In this document: piece after piece, positions 33,552 through 39,804 of the stretch | How the letters are laid out: each line of letters begins with the position of its first letter | Numbering within the stretch: position 1 is the first letter of the stretch | Source: Limiplasma sp034927815 | GTDB lineage: Bacteria > Bacillota > Clostridia > Christensenellales > Aristaeellaceae | Direction: 5' to 3' | Assembly (NCBI GenBank): GCA_034927815.1 | Contig: JAYFPK010000008.1 | Span: 62,001-126,000, forward strand | Length of the DNA: 64,000 nucleotides | Translations under genes and position numbers: made by a program | The notes under the pieces: model-generated | The model's database searches: none | Told to the model about the DNA's origin: nothing | The model's input: only the letters and a program-made list of their open reading frames with translations

Positions 33552-33694
33552 GCGGACACTCTCCCCCACGCCGCTGACAACCATGCGGCTTCTCTAGCAT
33601 TTCCTGGTGAGACCGCAAGGGCCTCACCAGGAAATGCGCATATGCGAAAAGGTTCACGTAGGATTTTTTTCCCGGCCCAAACCGGGAGAGCCCC

Positions 33695-34951
33695 CTATTG
33701 GATCAGCATCTCCACCTCTCCTTGCGCCTCCGTCAGCGCTTCCTCAGGAGAGACGTTGTTGAGGAGTACCTTTTCCATGGCCCGCAGCACGGCGTCCCGG
33801 AACTCGCCCATGTACACGCCCAGGCCCTCGGGAATAACGGTGCTGGCATAGTTGGCCCCCTCGATAAAGGCCGCTACCGTCGGGTTCTGGGCCGCCCACT
33901 CGTCGCTGACGCTCTTTTTATAAGCGCCGGTAGGACAGGCGGTCTCCTCCATCCAGGCGGTGTAGACCTCGGGCTGCATGAACCAGCGGATAAACTCCGC
34001 CGCTTCCTGGGGATGCTTCGCGTCCTTGCTGACGCTGAGCACCACCAGCTCCGTGACGGAATCCTTCTCTGGGAAGGGCAGCGCCGCGGAACGGATGTTG
34101 AGGGTGGGGTTTTCCATCAGGAAGTTGTGGATATTGGAGGAGTTGTCGGTGAGGAAGCCGCACTGGCCAATGCTCATGGCCTTGCGGTAGTTGGCGCTGG
34201 TCACGCCCTGGGTCATGGCGCCGGAATCATACATCTTTTTGTAGGCGGTGAGCGCCGCGATGTTCTCCGGGGAATTGATAGTGGGTTTGCCTTCCACGGC
34301 CCAGCGGGCGCCGAAGCCATAGGCCCAAGAGCAGTAGTCGCTCCACCATCCAAAGCTCTGGTCCATGCTGTTGCGGCAGCCATAGCCCAGCCAATCCGGA
34401 TTGGCATTTTTCACGGCCAGGGCGTATTGGATGAACTCATCCACAGTTGTGGGGGGCTTGTCCGGGTCCAGGCCGGCGGCCTCCAGCAGATCGGGCAGAT
34501 AGATCAACTCCTGCACCACCGCCTCGGACACAAAGCCGTAATACTTGCCGTCAAACTTGGCATTGTCTGAAAGGGGGGAGAGAATGTCGGCATATTGCTC
34601 AAAGTCGATGACCTCGGAAAGGGGCAACAGGTAATCCTGGTCCACGGCCATGGGCAGGATCGCGTCCGGCACAAAGATGATGTCCGGCGCATCCTGAGCC
34701 GCCCACTTGGTAAAGGCGGTATCGGGATACTGGCCCCAGGGGACGGAGATTTCCTCAAACTGAATGCCATTGGCCTCCCCATAGGTCTTGAACAGGTCGC
34801 GGAGCTGGTCTCCTTTGCCCGCCTCATTAAACTGCCAGTTCATCACGGTGAGGGTCACCGGCTCGGAAGCCACGCTGGTTGTCACAAGAAAGGATGACAA
34901 AATGGTGATGAGCACCAGGCATGCCAGGATTCGTACTTTTTTGCTTTTCAT
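33695..34951 (-). CDS. Extracellular solute-binding protein, family 1
   Basis: A 418-residue cluster-B binding protein of the sugar family (SBP_bac_1). The signal peptide MKSKKVRILACLVLITILSS ends at TTSVASEP, with no lipobox. The mature protein begins VTLTVMNWQFNEAG, and includes FTKWAAQDAPDIIFVPDAIL (hinge strand) and the aromatic-rich binding region FGWWSDYCSWAYGFGARW. Cluster-B proteins bind oligosaccharides, amino sugars or related compounds. The ATG at 34951 is preceded by GGAGGAAGAATC. It is the first structural gene of the operon and lies 175 nt after the YheO-type regulator. Confidence 0.92.
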   Translation of the reverse strand: MKSKKVRILACLVLITILSSFLVTTSVASEPVTLTVMNWQFNEAGKGDQLRDLFKTYGEANGIQFEEISVPWGQYPDTAFTKWAAQDAPDIIFVPDAILPMAVDQDYLLPLSEVIDFEQYADILSPLSDNAKFDGKYYGFVSEAVVQELIYLPDLLEAAGLDPDKPPTTVDEFIQYALAVKNANPDWLGYGCRNSMDQSFGWWSDYCSWAYGFGARWAVEGKPTINSPENIAALTAYKKMYDSGAMTQGVTSANYRKAMSIGQCGFLTDNSSNIHNFLMENPTLNIRSAALPFPEKDSVTELVVLSVSKDAKHPQEAAEFIRWFMQPEVYTAWMEETACPTGAYKKSVSDEWAAQNPTVAAFIEGANYASTVIPEGLGVYMGEFRDAVLRAMEKVLLNNVSPEEALTEAQGEVEMLIQ

Positions 34952-35126
34952 CGATTCTTCCTCCTGCTTTATTGGATGATCCTTGCAAACGTCGAGCCTC
35001 ATGATCCCAGCTAGCCCATCAGCATCACCCCTTCTTTTCACCGTCCTCCATCTTGGCGTTCTTGCGGCAGCGCGGCGTTCCGGCCCGCCTCCATGCAAAG
35101 GGCGTCCATGCCCTTCTTTTTTTCAC

Positions 35127-35855
35127 TCAGGGCTTTTCGTTCTTCGCGTCCATCCCCTCCGGGGCCGTTTCATCGCAGGGCTCCGCATCCCCGTCCTGGT
35201 CGTCCTTTCCATGCCCGTTGCCATTACGGCCTGCGGCCAAGTATTGATACAATGTGTATTTGGAGATCCCCAGCGTTTCGCAAATGCGCTCGCTGGATCT
35301 GGTAATTTGCAGCGCGCCTTTCTGGTCCAAATAATGGACAAACGCAATTTTATCCCCACGCTTCATCTCTTCTACAGTTTTGCCGACGTATTTCTGGCCT
35401 TCCGCGATAAAAAAGTTCAGCAGCTCTCCCACGTTTTGCGCAAACACCTCTTGCACGGGCTCATTAAAAATTTTATGCTGGTTGAACTCATGCAGAAAAC
35501 CCTCAAGCCGAAGCGTTTCCGTGATATCCTGGTTCACGCACAGGCAGGCGCAGGCCTTTCCCTTCTCGTTATAAAAGAACACGGAAGAAGAGCGCAGTGT
35601 CCTGCCGCTGGCGGTGTGGGTGATATAGTTGAAGCGGTCTCCGTTGACAACGGTTCCGCGCATGACCTCCAATCCCAAGTTGCTGCCGCAGGAGCCTGCC
35701 TTCCGGCCTGTGATATGGCCGTTACGGATGTCTACGATCGTACTGTCATAGGGTCTTTCCAGATCGTGAAACACAACCTCGCAGGAAGGTCCCATCTGTT
35801 GTTCCAAAAGATCCAAAACTTTTTTTAGGACTTCGCTAGAATCCATGTCTTTCAT
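35127..35855 (-). CDS. YheO/DauR-like transcriptional regulator (PAS plus HTH)
   Basis: A 242-residue regulator. Residues about 8-115 form the YheO PAS-like domain (MGPSCEVVFHDLERPYDSTI, then GDRFNYITHTASGRTLRSSS) and the C-terminal part (about 165-215) holds a helix-turn-helix (RSSERICETLGISKYTLYQY). A polar D/E/G/N-rich tail of about 30 residues follows. DauR of Pseudomonas, the best known relative, controls D-arginine catabolism. I chose the ATG at 35855 after GGAGG. It heads a locus with RidA and a PLP enzyme, so an amino-compound inducer is attractive but not shown. Confidence 0.85.
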   Translation of the reverse strand: MKDMDSSEVLKKVLDLLEQQMGPSCEVVFHDLERPYDSTIVDIRNGHITGRKAGSCGSNLGLEVMRGTVVNGDRFNYITHTASGRTLRSSSVFFYNEKGKACACLCVNQDITETLRLEGFLHEFNQHKIFNEPVQEVFAQNVGELLNFFIAEGQKYVGKTVEEMKRGDKIAFVHYLDQKGALQITRSSERICETLGISKYTLYQYLAAGRNGNGHGKDDQDGDAEPCDETAPEGMDAKNEKP

Positions 35856-35953
35856 TGGATATAATCCTCCGTCTTTTGAATAAATTGAAATAAAACCAAA
35901 CAAAATCCATCAAAAATATTCATTTATTCTGTGCTCTTTTCCTCGTTTCCAAA

Positions 35954-35982
35954 AATATACAATACAAAAAGTCTTTTGTCAA
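35954..35982 (-). promoter_or_regulatory. Sigma-A promoter of the YheO-like regulator
   Basis: TTGACA (35982-35977), 17-nt spacer, TATATT (35959-35954) on the minus strand. An inverted repeat GAATAAAT (35878-35885) / ATTTATTC (35922-35929) lies in the 5' UTR and could be a control site. Confidence 0.75.
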
Positions 35983-36172
35983 TCATTTTTTCAAGAAAAA
36001 ACAAACAAATAATATGTTTCTTATGGTGTAGCATTCATACTTCCGTAGCGGGTCACGGCCCAATTCTAAGGTAAAATCAGCTATTCAGCATATAATAGCC
36101 TTCCCGCTCCTCCCACAATCCGGAAACACCATTTTTTAGCTTTTTCTCTTTGCATCCTGCTCCAATCCGCGC

Positions 36173-36221
36173 AAAAAAACCCCCGACACCGCTCTTGCAT
36201 AAGCTCAAGCAGCATCGGGGG
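36173..36221 (-). terminator. Terminator of gap
   Basis: On the minus strand CCCCCGATGCTGCTTG pairs (several G-U pairs) with CAAGAGCGGTGTCGGGGG, then T7. It is 50 nt beyond the gap stop codon. Confidence 0.9.
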
Positions 36222-36270
36222 CCCCGTTCCATTTACTCAAATCCCTATGGGATGACCAGCGGGTTCTTCC

Positions 36271-37293
36271 TTACTTCCCATCCACCTTGGACATGTACTC
36301 AATGAGGTCCACGACCTTGCAGGAATAACCCCACTCGTTGTCATACCAGGCTACCAGCTTCACGAAGGTATCCGTGAGGCTGATGCCGGCGGTGGCGTCG
36401 AAGATGGAGGTGCGGGAGTCGGAGATGAAGTCGCTGGAGACCACGGCGTCCTCGGTGTAGCCGATGATGCCCTTCCAGCGCTCGGACTCGGAGGCTTCCT
36501 TCATGGTCTTCTTGATCTCCTCCATGGTGGCGGGGGTCTTGAGGTTCACGGTGAGGTCCACCACGGATACGTCAGCGGTGGGCACCCGGAAGGCCATGCC
36601 GGTGAGCTTGCCCTTGAGTTCGGGGATGACCACGCCCACGGCCTTGGCAGCGCCGGTGGAGGAGGGGATGACGTTGAAAGCCGCGCCGCGGCCGCCGCGC
36701 CAATCCTTGTTGGAGGGGCCGTCCACGGTCTTCTGGGTGGCGGTGGTGGCGTGCACGGTGGTCATGAGGCCGTCGGCAATGCCGTACTTGTCATTGATGA
36801 CCTTGGCCAGGGGGGCCAGGCAGTTGGTGGTGCAGCTGGCGTTGGAAACCACCATCATGTCCTTGGTATAGGTGTCGGTGTTCACACCCATGACGAACAT
36901 GGGGGTCTCCTTGTCCTTGGCGGGAGCGGTGATGACGACCTTCTTGGCGCCGCCCTTGAAGTGGGCGCTGGCGCTGGGGGTGTCGCAAAACACGCCGGTA
37001 GCCTCGGCGATGTACTCCGCGCCGGCGCTCTTCCAGTCGATCTCAGCGGGGTCCTTGCAGCCGAACACCTTTACCTTCTCACCGTTGACGATGAGGCAGT
37101 TGTTGTCGGCGTCCACCTCGATGGTGCCCTTGAACTGGCCGTGAACGGTGTCATAGCGCAGCATGTAGGCCATGTAATCCACGGGGATGAAAGGATCGTT
37201 CACGGCGCAAACGGTCACGTTGGGGTTGAGCATCGCGGCGCGGAAAACCAGGCGTCCGATGCGGCCAAAACCGTTAATACCAACCTTAATCAT
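36271..37293 (-). CDS. gap: Glyceraldehyde-3-phosphate dehydrogenase, type I
   Basis: A 340-residue GAPDH. It has the Rossmann start MIKVGINGFGRIGRLVFRAA, VNDPF with the NAD-selecting Asp (D33), the catalytic Cys in SNASCTTNCLAP (C154) and the His of TTVHATT (H181), GGRGAAFNVIPSSTGAAKAV and the C-terminal WYDNEWGYSCKV. It oxidises glyceraldehyde-3-phosphate to 1,3-bisphosphoglycerate. The ATG at 37293 follows TAGGAGG. It is a stand-alone gene with its own promoter and terminator, not linked to pgk-tpi. Confidence 0.97.
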   Translation of the reverse strand: MIKVGINGFGRIGRLVFRAAMLNPNVTVCAVNDPFIPVDYMAYMLRYDTVHGQFKGTIEVDADNNCLIVNGEKVKVFGCKDPAEIDWKSAGAEYIAEATGVFCDTPSASAHFKGGAKKVVITAPAKDKETPMFVMGVNTDTYTKDMMVVSNASCTTNCLAPLAKVINDKYGIADGLMTTVHATTATQKTVDGPSNKDWRGGRGAAFNVIPSSTGAAKAVGVVIPELKGKLTGMAFRVPTADVSVVDLTVNLKTPATMEEIKKTMKEASESERWKGIIGYTEDAVVSSDFISDSRTSIFDATAGISLTDTFVKLVAWYDNEWGYSCKVVDLIEYMSKVDGK

Positions 37294-37333
37294 GAATGGA
37301 AACCTCCTAGCAAAACTTTTCGTTCCGCTCTGT

Positions 37334-37362
37334 ATTGTACCCAAATACGGCAGATTTTGCAA
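37334..37362 (-). promoter_or_regulatory. Sigma-A promoter of gap
   Basis: TTGCAA (37362-37357), 17-nt spacer, TACAAT (37339-37334) on the minus strand. Confidence 0.85.
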
Positions 37363-37430
37363 GGGGAAAGCCCGGCTTTGGGAAAATAGATTGTTAAATT
37401 TTTTTCAAACTTTTTTTTTACGGTTTTCAG

Positions 37431-37481
37431 CGGATGCGTCAAGGGGCCCTCCTTTGCCACAAGAGGGCCCCCGCGCATCCG
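37431..37481 (-). terminator. Large hairpin downstream of the M29 aminopeptidase
   Basis: Outer arms CGGATGCG / CGCATCCG and inner arms GGGCCCTC / GAGGGCCC enclose an 11-nt loop. It begins 10 nt after the aminopeptidase stop codon and lies ahead of the gap promoter. A T-run does not follow at once. Confidence 0.65.
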
Positions 37482-37490
37482 TCTTGCGCC

Positions 37491-38606
37491 TTATTTGAGC
37501 GCCTCGGGGTTGAGGCACTTGAGGTCCTCCACCACGAACAGGCCGTCCTTGCGGATCAGCTCGCCGTCAAAGTACATCTCCCCTCCGCCGTACTCCGGGG
37601 TCTGGATGCAGACCAGATCCCAGTGAATGGCACTTTTGTTGCCGTTGGGGCATTCGTCGTAGCAGGAGCCGGGGGTGAAGTGGAAGGACCCGGCGATCTT
37701 CTCGTCAAAGAGGGTGTCCTTGATGGCTTTGGTGATGTAGGGGTTCACGCCGATGGCGAACTCGCCCACATAGCGGGCCCCCCCGTCGGTGTCAAAGATG
37801 GCGTTGCTGCGGGCGGTGTCGCTGGAGGTGGCCTCCACGATCTTGCCATCCTTGAAGACCAGGCGGGTATTCTCAAAGACGCTGCCCTGGTACAGGCTGG
37901 GGGTGTTGTAGGTGATCACGCCGTTCACGCTGTCCCGCACCGGGGCGGAGAACACCTCCCCGTCGGGGATGTTCAGCTTGCCGTCGCACTTGATGGGGGG
38001 CATGCCCTTGATGGAGAAGGACAGGTCCGTGCCGGGCCCCAGGATATGCACCTTGTCCGTGCGGGCCATGCGGGCCACCAAAGCGTCCATGGCGACGCTC
38101 ATTTTGGCGTAGTCCAGGGTGCATACGTTAAAGTAATGATCCTCAAAGGCCTCGGTGCTGGTTTCCGCCAGCTGGGCCATGGCGGGGGTGGGGAAGCGCA
38201 GCACCACCCAACGGGTCTTGGGCACGCGGATCTCCCCGTGAACGGGCTTGTTGTAGTGCTGCATGTACAGCTTCATCTTCTCCTGGGGCACGTCGGAGGT
38301 CTCATAGCTGTTCTCCCCGCCCCGGATGGCAATGTAGGCGTCCATCTGGCTCATCCGCGCCCCGTCCAGCTCGGCCTCCTTGTCCCACTTGGCGGCGGTG
38401 CCGCCCATCATCAAGGCCCGCTGGACGGCGTTGTCCCGCAGGACCACCAGGGGCTCCGCGCCCACTGCATAGGCCTCGGCGATCAGGGCGGTCACAAACT
38501 CGGTCTCCACACCGAAGTTCTCAATCAGCACCCGCTGCCCTTTCTTCAGCTCGCAGGAGTACCGGATCAACTGGCGGCTTAGCTTCTGGATTCTTGGGTC
38601 TTTCAT
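37491..38606 (-). CDS. M29 family aminopeptidase (AmpS/aminopeptidase T-like)
   Basis: A 371-residue thermophilic-metalloprotease-family (M29) aminopeptidase. Typical features: the N-terminal LIRYSCELKKGQRVLIENFG, PEXXXLxxAI-like central region, TDLSFSIKGMPPIKCDGKLN, IPDGEVFSAPVRDSVNG (metal Glu), YVGEFAIGVNP (metal Glu) and HFTPGSCYDECPNGNKSAIH with the metal-binding histidines and aspartate. It removes N-terminal residues from peptides in the cytoplasm. The start overlaps the 3' end of the acyltransferase by 86 nt; GGAGGAAGAACC in the acyltransferase coding region supplies its ribosome binding site. Confidence 0.93.
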   Translation of the reverse strand: MKDPRIQKLSRQLIRYSCELKKGQRVLIENFGVETEFVTALIAEAYAVGAEPLVVLRDNAVQRALMMGGTAAKWDKEAELDGARMSQMDAYIAIRGGENSYETSDVPQEKMKLYMQHYNKPVHGEIRVPKTRWVVLRFPTPAMAQLAETSTEAFEDHYFNVCTLDYAKMSVAMDALVARMARTDKVHILGPGTDLSFSIKGMPPIKCDGKLNIPDGEVFSAPVRDSVNGVITYNTPSLYQGSVFENTRLVFKDGKIVEATSSDTARSNAIFDTDGGARYVGEFAIGVNPYITKAIKDTLFDEKIAGSFHFTPGSCYDECPNGNKSAIHWDLVCIQTPEYGGGEMYFDGELIRKDGLFVVEDLKCLNPEALK

Positions 38607-39804
38607 GGTTCTTCCTCCTATGCTCTATCCAATGATGGGATAACCTCGCAATGGGTTTTTCCACCCCGTAGGTGGCGGCCATGGCCACCAGCACCGAGGC
38701 GGCCAGGCACAGCGCGGTGTAGGCCCGCTGCAAAGAGGCGTCGGCGTGAAGGGTCTGGGGGAACCAATCCCGGGCGATCTGGGCGGACAGGGGCTGATGC
38801 CAGATGTAGAGGTTGAAGGAGATCACCGCCAAAAAGCGCATCAGGCGGTTGTCCAGCAGGGCTTGCAAAAAGCGGGGCATCAGCGCGGCCCCCAGCATGG
38901 CGGCCAGCATGCATAGGGCAAAGGGCAGACGGATGAGCAGCTGGGACAGCCGCAGCGCCTCCAACCCCGCCAGGCTTTGGGTGGATTGAAAGCGCATCAG
39001 GGCTCCCAGGCCCCAAAGGGCCGCCCCAAAGATCAAGGCGGCAAAGGTCCGCAGGACGCGCCTTTCCAGGAGGGGCTTCTCCCCATCCCATTTCAGCCAG
39101 CGTACGTAGAGCATCGCCCCCAGCATGCCCAGGGCGTATACATCCAAAAAGCCCGCCATCTGGTTGATGAGCATGGCGTTGTCCGGAATGCGGGCGTATA
39201 CCAGCGCCCGGTAGCCAATCCCCGCCAAAGCCATGGCGCAAAGGGTCCACGCGGGCTTCTTCTGGGCGGCCCGGGCCAGGAAGGGGAAGATCAGGTAGAA
39301 GTGCATCTCCACCGCCACGGTCCACAGCGCCCCGTTCAGGGGCGTGGACAGGTAGGTCTCCTTCCAGAAGGTGAAGGTGAAGGTGAGGTGGGTGAGGATG
39401 TCCTTGGACATGGCCCCTGGGTTCCCATACCTGCCCTGGGGCAAGGCCACGTAAAAGAGCATCACCAGCACAGAGAGCAGATAGGAGGGCGCGATGCGCA
39501 CCAGCCGGTTCAGGTAAAACCGGCCCAGGCTTGGCACCGGGGTTCCCCGTCTGGATTCCAGGGCATAGGGCAGATACAGCAGCAGGCCGCTCATGAGGAT
39601 CAGCCCGTCCACCATGAGATAGCTGGAACGGGTGATGAAATCCACGTTCAGCTCCAGGCCAAAGACCCGGAAGTACTGGGGAAGCCAGCCCAGCTGCCAG
39701 ATGTGGTAATTGCAGACCCACAGCACCATCAGGGCCCGGAAGCCAAAGAGCACCCCAATGGTGAGCTTTTGGCCCCCAGGCTGTTCATAGGGCGGGCGCG
39801 TCAT
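38521..39804 (-). CDS. Acyltransferase 3 family membrane protein (OafA-like)
   Basis: A 427-residue polytopic protein with about 10 helices. The acyltransferase-3 landmarks are the N-terminal FRALMVLWVCNYHIW (His near a helix), ILMSGLLLYL, an R/x/R-type FYLNRLVRIAPSYLLS, and NGALWTVAVEMHFYLIFPFL. Such proteins move an acyl group across the membrane to sugars, lipids or peptidoglycan. It ends in a hydrophilic tail (HERPKNPEAKPPVDP...). The 5' end overlaps the preceding TPR gene by 20 nt and the 3' end overlaps the aminopeptidase by 86 nt. ATG 39804 follows AGGAGGAGG. Confidence 0.88.
   Translation of the reverse strand: MTRPPYEQPGGQKLTIGVLFGFRALMVLWVCNYHIWQLGWLPQYFRVFGLELNVDFITRSSYLMVDGLILMSGLLLYLPYALESRRGTPVPSLGRFYLNRLVRIAPSYLLSVLVMLFYVALPQGRYGNPGAMSKDILTHLTFTFTFWKETYLSTPLNGALWTVAVEMHFYLIFPFLARAAQKKPAWTLCAMALAGIGYRALVYARIPDNAMLINQMAGFLDVYALGMLGAMLYVRWLKWDGEKPLLERRVLRTFAALIFGAALWGLGALMRFQSTQSLAGLEALRLSQLLIRLPFALCMLAAMLGAALMPRFLQALLDNRLMRFLAVISFNLYIWHQPLSAQIARDWFPQTLHADASLQRAYTALCLAASVLVAMAATYGVEKPIARLSHHWIEHRRKNHERPKNPEAKPPVDPVLLRAEERAAGAD

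Larger units (their letters stand above)
35856..36270. other. Intergenic region between the YheO-like regulator and gap
   Basis: 415 bp without a gene. Low-coordinate half: A/T-rich promoter and 5' UTR of the regulator. High-coordinate end: terminator of gap (36173-36221). Between about 36000 and 36170 I see nothing identifiable. Confidence 0.7.

Noticed and set aside
37434..38582. 382-codon plus-strand frame over the aminopeptidase gene
   Set aside because: Antisense to an M29 aminopeptidase with conserved metal motifs.
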